Below are positions 1-6,132 of a DNA stretch of 8,736 nt, piece after piece. This DNA comes from an uncultured Bacilli bacterium (lineage in GTDB: Bacteria > Bacillota_I > Bacilli_A > RF39 > UBA660), in the NCBI GenBank assembly GCA_947628325.1, contig CANQZL010000060.1, positions 1 to 8,736 on the forward strand, read 5' to 3'. The translations under genes were made by a program, and so were the position numbers. Below the pieces are notes generated by a model. It was not told the origin of the DNA. It saw only the letters and a program-made list of their open reading frames with translations, and searched no databases. How positions within the stretch are numbered: the stretch's first letter is position 1; every line of letters starts with the position of its first letter.

Positions 1-957
1 ATGATAATTCATACAAGTAACCTTCTAACTTATAAGCAAGAATATGATTTAGCACAAATATTCTATGAATATTGTGCTTTAAAAGATGAAAAAATGGATG
101 AGATAGATTTTCAATTAATTTGTAGATACGAAGAAAATTTAGATGTTGCAAAAGCTACTAATTCTTACATAACTGAAGATAAAGCCTTAAGTATTATGCA
201 TGATTTCTTTAAACATTTAGATAAAGAACTTTATGAAACATTTAAAGAAGCTTATAAAGATCGTTTCAATTATTTAAGATTTAGACCTCCAGTAGAAGAT
301 GAAGGTAGAACTTTATTTGTATATGGTACGAGAAAAAACTTTATAACTGTTCAAGATTCAAAAGAAGGAAAGAAACTATTTTCCCTTATTCATGAGTATG
401 CTCATGCTGTACATAATTTATTAATGCCAGAAACTGCTTATGAGTTAGTTGATTGTAGTTATGTCGAAATACCATCAATATTTTTAGAATTAGTTGCTCT
501 TTATGAAAATCCAGCTAATTTTAATCCCCTTTATATTTCTTATCTTAACTATATAAATTTAACGACTTATGTTGATTTTTCATTTCAATTAAGTATGCAT
601 AAACCAATTATTAATTTATGGAAATCTAATAATTATAATTTAAATAGAAATTTTTATGATAATATAGAAAGAAAAATAGATATTAATCGTAAGGAATTTA
701 ACGATATTATGAATTGCTTTATAACTGAAGAAGGAGTTTATGTTGTTTCATATTTTGTTGCTTTAAAATTATTTTCTATATATAAAAGAGATAAAAAGGC
801 AGCTATTGAATTATATAAGAAATTTTTAAAGCTTCCTACTAATTTAGATACAGATGTTTTTGTTGCTGAAATTATGCAAGATGATCTTGGCGCTAAGAAA
901 GAAATTGATGGGATAGTTGATGGAATGAGCTTAGCATTAAGAAAACAAGGTGATTAA
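1..957 (+). CDS. M3-like short zinc metallopeptidase, first of three tandem paralogues (5' end possibly cut)
   Basis: Seen: a 318-residue protein with HEYAH at residues 131-135, a third His at 138, and E156-I-P-S followed by E163. The M3 oligopeptidases (thimet oligopeptidase, neurolysin, PepF) have HExxHxxH and then a Glu ligand in an E-x6-E motif; H131, H135 and E156 are therefore the predicted zinc ligands and E132 the general base. A C-terminal helix with Y247, S250 and Y251 sits where M3 enzymes carry transition-state Tyr/His residues. The protein is about half the usual M3 length (roughly 560-680 residues) and lacks a signal peptide, so it is probably cytosolic. The window starts exactly on this ATG. 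HExxH lies 38-56 residues nearer the N-terminus than in the two following paralogues, so the true start may be upstream. Inference: a peptidase or peptide-binding protein; the substrate is unknown. Confidence 0.75.
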   Translation: MIIHTSNLLTYKQEYDLAQIFYEYCALKDEKMDEIDFQLICRYEENLDVAKATNSYITEDKALSIMHDFFKHLDKELYETFKEAYKDRFNYLRFRPPVEDEGRTLFVYGTRKNFITVQDSKEGKKLFSLIHEYAHAVHNLLMPETAYELVDCSYVEIPSIFLELVALYENPANFNPLYISYLNYINLTTYVDFSFQLSMHKPIINLWKSNNYNLNRNFYDNIERKIDINRKEFNDIMNCFITEEGVYVVSYFVALKLFSIYKRDKKAAIELYKKFLKLPTNLDTDVFVAEIMQDDLGAKKEIDGIVDGMSLALRKQGD

Positions 958-958
958 A

Positions 959-2110
959 ATGTATAAATGGGATATAAAATATTTATTAGCACTAAAAAAA
1001 CACCTGTTAGAATTGATTAATGAAACTAGTAATTGTGAATTAATAGGAGATTATAAAGAACAATTAAAATCTATTAATTATATTTTAGATTATTATAATA
1101 ATTATTTAAATACAGGTATTAACTTAAGAAGAAAAAGAAGTAAAGTTCCATCATTTAAAAGTGTTATATATAATGATAAAGAGTTATTTAGGGAATATAG
1201 AGCTTATAATGGTATTATTTGTTTATTTAAAGAAACATTAGAAAAATTGGAATTTAATGGAAAATTAAATGATACTAGAATTATTAGGAAGCCAAGTTTT
1301 ATATTAACTATGAGTAAAGATTTTTATTCACAATTTAATGGTGAAATAAGAAATGCCTCTAAAGTTATTATGAGTGAATTAAATCAAACTTTAAATTTTC
1401 AAAAAATGAATCCTAATTGTCGTCTTTTTGGCCAAACTCTACCTATTTATAATTCAAATATAGTTTTTTTTGATATTAGGTATAATAATACTATTCAAGA
1501 TTTTTTAACTGTTATTCATGAATTAGGTCATGGTATTACTCATATATTAAATAGAAATATTTTAGAAGATTCAAAAAAATATTGTATATCAGAGGTAGAA
1601 ACGTTATTTTGGGAACTTGTTGCTCTTGATTATTTAGATAAAAAAACTAATTGGCATTCACAAATATATAATGCAAAGGTTATGTCATTAAAATCATATT
1701 TATATAATGTTAAATTATTATGGTTAAAGATGGATTTATATAATAATCTATCATTAGGAGAATTGTTAAATAATAAGGTATTTATGAAATATGTAAAGGC
1801 AAAGGGAAAAAGTTATAATGACATTAATGTTGAATATGTTAAAAGTGAATTAGCTTCTGAATTTTATGCTCATACAGTTTCCTTTGCTATTGCAGTAGAA
1901 TTATATTTATTATATATAGAGGATAAAAAGTTAGCTTTAAATAAATTACTTAAAATTATAAAAGCTCATTCTTTATCAAGTGAAGAATATTTAGATTTAA
2001 TTAAAAAATTAGGAATAAAGCCTTGTGAGAATTTGCAATTATATGTGGATAAACTAATTGAAGAAGAAAGGGAAAAAGGATATGCAAAAACCTTATACTA
2101 TAGAAATTAG
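959..2110 (+). CDS. M3-like short zinc metallopeptidase, second tandem paralogue
   Basis: The 383-residue product has HELGH at 187-191, His195, and a Glu pair E212/E219 with the same 25-residue H-to-E spacing and E-x6-E pattern as the preceding protein. A C-terminal segment around H305 aligns with Y247 of the first gene. The N-terminal ~110 residues are helical, Lys/Arg- and Asn-rich, and resemble no domain I know. I chose ATG 959 over an in-frame GTG at 950 because AAGGTGA (about 947-953) is a well-placed ribosome-binding site for the ATG. That site lies inside the last codons of the upstream gene, whose stop is one base before this start, so translation is probably coupled. It ends in TAG, the only non-TAA stop here. 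Family relation is well supported by motifs; activity and substrate are not known. Confidence 0.78.
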   Translation: MYKWDIKYLLALKKHLLELINETSNCELIGDYKEQLKSINYILDYYNNYLNTGINLRRKRSKVPSFKSVIYNDKELFREYRAYNGIICLFKETLEKLEFNGKLNDTRIIRKPSFILTMSKDFYSQFNGEIRNASKVIMSELNQTLNFQKMNPNCRLFGQTLPIYNSNIVFFDIRYNNTIQDFLTVIHELGHGITHILNRNILEDSKKYCISEVETLFWELVALDYLDKKTNWHSQIYNAKVMSLKSYLYNVKLLWLKMDLYNNLSLGELLNNKVFMKYVKAKGKSYNDINVEYVKSELASEFYAHTVSFAIAVELYLLYIEDKKLALNKLLKIIKAHSLSSEEYLDLIKKLGIKPCENLQLYVDKLIEEEREKGYAKTLYYRN

Positions 2111-3131
2111 TTACTTAGAAAATACTATTGCTTTGTTAAGAAAAACTAGCTTCCCAACTTCTGAAATTGATACTATAAGACTTGATGGATATATAAAAAG
2201 GCTAAAAGAAAATTATAGTTCATTAGAAAATGCCGATTTAAAAGAAAGTTTGGATGAAGATGAAGAAAATCTAGATTATTTTGAACCATTTTATAAAATA
2301 ATAGAAAGAGTTTCTAAAACTAAAGTTAAAAAAGGAACTATTTCATATACAAAAATATTATTTTCTCATGATGAAACTTTAAAATTAGTTGAAGACTTTT
2401 TTAAATCTCAAGGACATTTTTATTCTTCAGGATATGAAAATTTTAAAAAAAATATTAAAAATCATTTACAATTTTTTAAACCTAATGTTAATAGTGATGG
2501 GGAAATACTTTTTTTAAAAAGTATAAATGAATCTTTTGTATCTATTCCTGATTATACTAATATATGTAAACTTTGTATTACAGTTCATGAGCTAACGCAT
2601 GTTATTGATGCCTATCATAATCCTGATTTTCATTATAATTTAGGAATAAGAGAAATAGATGCTTTGTTTATGGAAATGATTGCAGCTGATTATTTTTCAA
2701 AAATGTTAAATCTAAAAAAAGATGGTAATATACGTAAATTGTTCTTACATAATATTATTAAAAGTACTATAGATAGTATTCAAAAGAAAACAAAAATGTT
2801 ACAGATTTATCGAAAGCATAAAAATGCTCCATTAGAAAGTTTTATTGTAAATATGGAATTATATGGTTATACAAGGGAACAAATTGAAGCATATGAAAAG
2901 TATAACTTAGTAGAAGATTATTACTATGTATTACCACACTTTATAGCAATTGAATTATATTTCATATATAAAAATAATAAAAATAAAGCTTTATTAATTT
3001 TAGAAGATATAGTCAATAATGGAACAGATGAAAATATTTGTGAATTATTAGAAAAATATAATATAAAAATTACTAAAAATGCTAAAAAATATAGCAAAGC
3101 TTTAAAACATAAACTAAAAAAGAAAAAATAA
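2082..3131 (+). CDS. M3-like short zinc metallopeptidase, third tandem paralogue
   Basis: The 349-residue product has HELTH at 169-173 and the E-x6-E pair at E191/E198. The H-to-E distance is 22, three shorter than in its two neighbours, and the HxxH third histidine is replaced (V-I-D after HELTH). Y282 and H286 occupy the C-terminal positions matching Y247/Y251 of the first gene. The region before HELTH (FSHDETL..., residues ~105-168) lines up with the ITEDKAL... stretch of the first protein, supporting descent by tandem duplication. The C-terminus is strongly basic (KHKLKKKK). ATG 2082 is preferred to the in-frame TTG at 2058: GAAAGGG at 2066-2072 precedes it by nine bases, and TTG 2058 has no clear ribosome-binding site. 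The gene overlaps the previous one by 29 bases, so the three form one transcript. The stop lies in the terminator arm. Confidence 0.75.
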   Translation: MQKPYTIEISYLENTIALLRKTSFPTSEIDTIRLDGYIKRLKENYSSLENADLKESLDEDEENLDYFEPFYKIIERVSKTKVKKGTISYTKILFSHDETLKLVEDFFKSQGHFYSSGYENFKKNIKNHLQFFKPNVNSDGEILFLKSINESFVSIPDYTNICKLCITVHELTHVIDAYHNPDFHYNLGIREIDALFMEMIAADYFSKMLNLKKDGNIRKLFLHNIIKSTIDSIQKKTKMLQIYRKHKNAPLESFIVNMELYGYTREQIEAYEKYNLVEDYYYVLPHFIAIELYFIYKNNKNKALLILEDIVNNGTDENICELLEKYNIKITKNAKKYSKALKHKLKKKK

Positions 3132-3164
3132 ATATTATTTAGAATTTATTAATATTTATTTTTT
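3123..3164. terminator. Bidirectional terminator between metallopeptidase cluster and dus
   Basis: A perfect inverted repeat with 15-base arms (3123-3137 and 3150-3164) and a 12-base loop. The left arm begins with six A and the right arm ends in a T run, so a hairpin followed by U's forms on either strand. It contains the stop codons of both converging genes (3129-3131 and 3156-3158). The stem is purely A/T and so relatively weak. Confidence 0.65.
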
Positions 3165-4151
3165 TTTATTTAAATCTATTAAATACTTTTTATAATTTTC
3201 AATTATGTTAAACATTTCTTCACTTGTTTTACTTTGGCAAATTTGATTTTTTATTTCTTTACTCTTAGGCATTCCTTTTAAATACCAAATTATATGACTT
3301 CTGATTTCTAATAAAGCAGCTTTTTCATTTTTATCTTCTATTAATAATTGATAATGTTTTTTCATCATTTCCACTTTATCTAAGAAAGTAATAGAATCAT
3401 TATATTTACCTGTTTCTAAATATTCAACACATTCCTTTATAAGCCAAGGATTGCCTAAAACTCCCCTACCTATCATAACTGCATCACATTTAGTTTCATC
3501 TAACATCTTTTTAGCAAGTTCAGGGGTTGTTACATCTCCATTTCCTATTACAGGTATTGAAACATTTTCTTTTACTTGTTTTATTATATTCCAATCTGCT
3601 TTTCCACTATATCCTTGGCTTCTTGTCCTAGCATGAATAGCAATAGCACTAGCTCCTGCTTTTTCACATTTTTGGGCAACTTCTACAGCATTTATACTTT
3701 TTTCATCCCATCCACTTCTTATTTTAACAGTTACAGGGACATTGACAGCATTTACAACTGCTTTAACTATTTGATAAATTTTATCAGGATCTTTTAGTAA
3801 AGCACTTCCAGCTTGAGCTCTTATTGCTACTTTAGGAACTGGACATCCTAAATTTATATCTATTATATCTGGTTTCATTTTATTTTCGATTATTTTAGCA
3901 GCCGTGACAAAAGATTTGATATCACTTCCAAATATTTGCTGAGCAATAGGTCTTTCTTCTTCACTCATTTTTAGTAGGTTAAAAGTCTTTTCGTTGGAAT
4001 ACATTATCGCTTTATCACTAACCATTTCCGCATATATAAGTCCAGCTCCCATTTCTTTTATAATTTTACGATAAGATGTATTAGATATCCCTGCCATAGG
4101 GGCTAGTACAATTTGATTTTTAACTTCTACATTACCTATATTAAACTTCAT
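3156..4151 (-). CDS. dusB: tRNA-dihydrouridine synthase, DusB type
   Basis: FMN- and NADPH-dependent reduction of uridine to dihydrouridine in tRNA, in the cytosol. The 331-residue product shows the Dus TIM-barrel signatures in order: VLAPMAG near the N-terminus (FMN site), INLGCPVPK with catalytic Cys103, VKIRSGW (K143), HARTR at 173-177, GNGDV at 203-207 and GRG at 228-230 (phosphate grip), then the C-terminal helical tRNA-binding domain ending in WYLKGMPKS. Length is normal for DusB. I chose the second ATG (4151) because homologues begin close to Met-Lys-(x)-Ile-Gly-Asn, and AAGGG at 4161-4165 is correctly spaced for it but abuts the alternative ATG at 4160. It is a single-gene unit with its own promoter, converging on the metallopeptidase cluster. 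Assignment to DusB rather than another bacterial Dus is from the GCPVPK and AGSALL context. Confidence 0.93.
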   Translation of the reverse strand: MKFNIGNVEVKNQIVLAPMAGISNTSYRKIIKEMGAGLIYAEMVSDKAIMYSNEKTFNLLKMSEEERPIAQQIFGSDIKSFVTAAKIIENKMKPDIIDINLGCPVPKVAIRAQAGSALLKDPDKIYQIVKAVVNAVNVPVTVKIRSGWDEKSINAVEVAQKCEKAGASAIAIHARTRSQGYSGKADWNIIKQVKENVSIPVIGNGDVTTPELAKKMLDETKCDAVMIGRGVLGNPWLIKECVEYLETGKYNDSITFLDKVEMMKKHYQLLIEDKNEKAALLEIRSHIIWYLKGMPKSKEIKNQICQSKTSEEMFNIIENYKKYLIDLNKKK

Positions 4152-4191
4152 AATTTCCATCCCTTAAATACACAATCAATATTTCTGAGTA

Positions 4192-4220
4192 ATTATACTA
4201 TAAATAAGTTTCTTAAACAA
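4192..4220 (-). promoter_or_regulatory. Predicted sigma-A promoter of dusB
   Basis: On the minus strand TTGTTT (4220-4215) is followed 17 bases later by a perfect TATAAT (4197-4192). This puts the transcript start about 35 bases before the dusB ATG at 4151. The -35 box is weak and the -10 box is consensus. Confidence 0.6.
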
Positions 4221-4280
4221 GAAAGAAGTATATATTCATTGCTAGATGTATATAAATGTAAAATTTGAATATACTAATAT

Positions 4281-4317
4281 TATAATTAGCACTTTATCTT
4301 GACAAGTGCTAATTATA
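4281..4317. promoter_or_regulatory. CIRCE operator (HrcA binding site) of hsp20
   Basis: TTAGCACTT-N9-AAGTGCTAA (4286-4312) differs from the classical CIRCE (TTAGCACTC-N9-GAGTGCTAA) only at the innermost base of each arm, and the change is symmetric. The dyad extends outward to perfect 14-base arms (4281-4294 and 4304-4317). CIRCE is the operator of the HrcA repressor. It overlaps the -35 box of the hsp20 promoter, which predicts direct occlusion of RNA polymerase until heat inactivates HrcA. No hrcA gene is in the window. Confidence 0.9.
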
Positions 4318-4327
4318 GGAGTACAAT
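4299..4327 (+). promoter_or_regulatory. Sigma-A promoter of hsp20, -35 box inside CIRCE
   Basis: A consensus TTGACA (4299-4304) is followed by an exact 17-base spacer and TACAAT (4322-4327, one mismatch). The -35 box occupies the CIRCE spacer and the first base of its right arm. Expected transcript start is near 4334, giving a leader of only about 22 bases, so the CIRCE dyad acts as DNA and is not in the mRNA. Confidence 0.88.
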
Positions 4328-4355
4328 GAGTTTATAGAAAGAAGGAAGATTAGGA

Positions 4356-4751
4356 ATGAGTTTAATTCCAAGAAATTTTTATTTAGATGACATTTTTGAG
4401 GATTTGGGTAAACCACCTAGACCACATGATATGAAATGTGATGTTTATGAAAAAAATGGAAATTACAACATTGAATTAGATATACCTGGTTATAATAAAG
4501 AAGATATTAAAATAGAATGTGAAGATGGTATCTTATCAATTACTGCTGAAAAAAATAGAGAAACTAATGAAGAAGATAGTGATAAAAAATATATTAGACG
4601 TGAAAGAGTTTATGGCAAAATATCTAGAACATTCTCTTTCAGTGATATTGATGAAGATGCAATTTCAGCAGAATTCAATAATGGTATTTTAAAAATAACA
4701 ATTCCTAAAACTCAAAAAGTAGAATCTAAAAAAGTTATTGAAATAAATTAA
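4356..4751 (+). CDS. Small heat-shock protein, Hsp20/alpha-crystallin family
   Basis: An ATP-independent holdase chaperone of the cytosol. The 131-residue product begins with a short N-terminal arm (SLIPRNFYLDDIFEDL), continues into an alpha-crystallin domain (about residues 25-118) with ELDIPGYNKEDI and the family hallmark A-x-x-x-N-G-I-L-K-I-T-I-P, and ends with an I-x-I motif (residues 128-130) that docks neighbouring subunits in Hsp20 oligomers. Size is normal for a bacterial class A small Hsp. A GAAGGAAG ribosome-binding site (about 4341-4348) sits seven bases before ATG 4356. It is monocistronic, driven by a strong promoter overlapped by CIRCE, so repression by HrcA and induction by heat are expected. 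It ends in a bidirectional terminator shared with the aquaporin gene. Confidence 0.95.
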   Translation: MSLIPRNFYLDDIFEDLGKPPRPHDMKCDVYEKNGNYNIELDIPGYNKEDIKIECEDGILSITAEKNRETNEEDSDKKYIRRERVYGKISRTFSFSDIDEDAISAEFNNGILKITIPKTQKVESKKVIEIN

Positions 4752-4781
4752 AAAAGGATTATTAATTTAATCCTTTTTTTT
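4750..4781. terminator. Bidirectional terminator between hsp20 and aquaporin
   Basis: Perfect 12-base arms (4750-4761 AAAAAAGGATTA and 4768-4779 TAATCCTTTTTT) with a 6-base loop; eight T's follow on the + strand and six A's precede for the - strand. It overlaps the last bases of the hsp20 stop (4749-4751) and, on the other strand, the stop and final Lys-Lys-Asp codons of the aquaporin gene. Confidence 0.9.
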
Positions 4782-5603
4782 AGTACTTGTTTTTCTTGTA
4801 GTTTTCTTTGCAGGAGCTTTTTTTACTTCTACAACTTCATCATCTTCAGAATCATCTTCATCATAGTCATGTTCTTCTACTTCATCTTCTTGTACTTCTA
4901 AAACTTTTTTAGGAACAGTATCTGAAATAACGAATTTGTAGAATAAAGCTGCTACTATACCACCAACTATTGGAGCTACAATAAATACCCACAATTGATT
5001 TAAGGCTTCCCCACCTGTTAATAAGGCTGGACCAATACTTCTTGCAGGATTAACACTTGTTCCAGTAAATGGTAGTCCAAAAATATGAACTAATGTAAGA
5101 GTTAGACCAATAACTATTCCAGCATTACAATTTTCTTTTTTAGTAACTGATAATACAACTAAAACAAAAATGAATGTTAAAATAGCTTCTACTACAAATG
5201 CAATAAGTGGTGTTGTAATGCTTTGTAAAGAACTTAATGTTCCGTAGCCATTTGCACCTAATGAAGCATTACTATTAAATATTAATGATAATACTCCAGC
5301 ACCAGCAATACCTCCTAACACTTGTAGAATTATGTATTCTATGCACTCTATAACACTCATACGTCCATCAATTAGACAAGCAATTGATACAGCTGGGTTA
5401 ACATGACATCCAGATACTTTACCAATTGTATAAACAAGTGCAGTTAGAATAAGACCAAAAGCTATAGCTATAAGAATCATTGTAAATGGTAATGATACTC
5501 CATAAATACTAGTAACATAAGTATTTGCAGCAACTGCTGTTCCACATCCAAAAATTACTAATAGCATAGTTCCGACAAATTCTGAAATCCATTTTTTAAT
5601 CAT
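4767..5603 (-). CDS. Aquaporin (MIP family), AqpZ-like water-channel filter with charged tail
   Basis: A tetrameric membrane channel of six helices plus two half-helices. Both NPA boxes are intact: HVNPAV (N69-A71) and SVNPARS (N185-A187). The aromatic/arginine filter residues fall at F49, H173, T182 and R188, the same set and spacing as E. coli AqpZ, which predicts water selectivity rather than glycerol transport. At 278 residues it is about 45 longer than AqpZ. The excess is a cytoplasmic tail from residue ~230: a block of Asp/Glu (about 236-260) and then a Lys/Thr/Ala-rich end (KKAPAKKTTRKTSTKKKD) resembling histone-H1 tails. AAGGAGG at 5611-5617 lies seven bases before ATG 5603. It is monocistronic, transcribed divergently from the small membrane protein gene. 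Water-channel assignment is firm; the function of the tail is unknown. Confidence 0.93.
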   Translation of the reverse strand: MIKKWISEFVGTMLLVIFGCGTAVAANTYVTSIYGVSLPFTMILIAIAFGLILTALVYTIGKVSGCHVNPAVSIACLIDGRMSVIECIEYIILQVLGGIAGAGVLSLIFNSNASLGANGYGTLSSLQSITTPLIAFVVEAILTFIFVLVVLSVTKKENCNAGIVIGLTLTLVHIFGLPFTGTSVNPARSIGPALLTGGEALNQLWVFIVAPIVGGIVAALFYKFVISDTVPKKVLEVQEDEVEEHDYDEDDSEDDEVVEVKKAPAKKTTRKTSTKKKD

Positions 5604-5623
5604 AACAAATCCTCCTTGTAGAT

Positions 5624-5654
5624 ATTATACCACTTATTATTAAATAATGAGCAA
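5624..5654 (-). promoter_or_regulatory. Predicted promoter of the aquaporin gene
   Basis: Minus strand: an extended -10, TGGTATAAT, with TATAAT at 5629-5624. A weak -35-like TTGCTC lies at 5654-5649 with a long 19-base spacer; the TGn extension may compensate. The -10 lies only about 20 bases before the start codon, so the leader is very short. Confidence 0.6.
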
Positions 5655-5668
5655 ATATATGTTATAAT
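5640..5668 (+). promoter_or_regulatory. Predicted promoter of the small membrane protein gene
   Basis: Extended -10 TGTTATAAT (TATAAT at 5663-5668) with a poor -35 (TTAAAT, 5640-5645) at 17 bases. Its -35 region overlaps that of the divergent aquaporin promoter, so the two polymerases probably compete for one site. Confidence 0.55.
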
Positions 5669-5705
5669 TTTATTATATAAAATAGTTATAGTAAGGAGAT
5701 TATAT

Positions 5706-6077
5706 ATGAAAAAATTTATTAAAAATTTAATTTTATTTATTATTTTAGTTGCTTTGATAGGAGCATTTGGAGTATTTGGATATCTTTCTTATGTTGATAT
5801 GAATGCTTCTAATGCAAGAGATTATTTAATGGAAAAATACAAATTTGAAAAAAAGGAACTATTAGCAATAAAGAGTGTAGAATATGTGTACCAAGATATA
5901 GCTAATTGTGAAACTTTATGGTTAAAAAAATGTACTGATGACGAAACTCTTGCAAATAAATATACATTTAAAATTAAAAATAGTGATCGAGAAATAGTTG
6001 TAACTGAAGATACAGATGGTAATTTTACTGATGATTATGAAGATGTAAAAGTTTCTGAAGAAAATAGTGAATCATAA
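5706..6077 (+). CDS. Small membrane-anchored extracytoplasmic protein of unknown function
   Basis: A 123-residue protein with a basic N-terminus (K2, K3, K6), one hydrophobic segment at about residues 7-29, and no signal-peptidase or lipobox cleavage motif, so it should be an N-in, C-out anchored protein. The outer part has a predicted helix (ARDYLMEKYKF), a two-cysteine segment (C68 and C76 around ETLWLKK) that could form a disulfide, a beta-like stretch (YTFKIK, REIVVTED) and a very acidic C-terminus. The pattern of anchor, YL-x-KY helix and short beta region recalls small Firmicutes proteins of the DUF3139 type, but this is a weak resemblance I could not test. TAAGGAG at 5691-5697 precedes ATG 5706 by eight bases. 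It is monocistronic. Confidence 0.8.
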   Translation: MKKFIKNLILFIILVALIGAFGVFGYLSYVDMNASNARDYLMEKYKFEKKELLAIKSVEYVYQDIANCETLWLKKCTDDETLANKYTFKIKNSDREIVVTEDTDGNFTDDYEDVKVSEENSES

Positions 6078-6097
6078 AATTTATATATAAACAAAAT

Positions 6098-6132
6098 AAA
6101 AAATCTATAATAATAATGTTTATAGATTTTTT
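6098..6132. terminator. Bidirectional terminator between small membrane protein and CCA-enzyme homologue
   Basis: Perfect 13-base arms (6098-6110 and 6120-6132) with a 9-base loop, six A's opening the left arm and seven T's closing the right. It overlaps the stop codon of the minus-strand gene at 6132-6134. Confidence 0.88.

Noticed and set aside
950..958. GTG start at 950 for the second metallopeptidase gene
   Set aside because: It lies within the AAGGTGA ribosome-binding site that fits ATG 959.
1511..1640. ImmA/IrrE-type protease for the second cluster gene (HELGH plus E-x-E)
   Set aside because: The H-to-E spacing, the E-x6-E pattern shared with the EIPS version next door, and the conserved C-terminal Tyr/His segment fit M3 better; no helix-turn-helix partner is nearby.
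2058..2081. TTG start at 2058 for the third metallopeptidase gene
   Set aside because: No well-placed ribosome-binding site; ATG 2082 is preceded by GAAAGGG at a good distance.
3451..3797. Two short plus-strand open frames (61 and 73 codons) inside dusB
   Set aside because: They lie antisense to well-conserved Dus motifs, have no ribosome-binding site and show no protein-like pattern.
4281..4286. TATAAT at 4281 as an upstream hsp20 -10 box
   Set aside because: The nearest TTGAAT is only 10 bases upstream; the TTGACA-N17-TACAAT pair is far better.
4326..4337. ATG-AGT-TTA-TAG mini-frame whose first nine bases repeat the hsp20 start
   Set aside because: The ATG overlaps the -10 box and lies before the expected transcript start, so it should not be translated; the 9-base repeat is probably chance.
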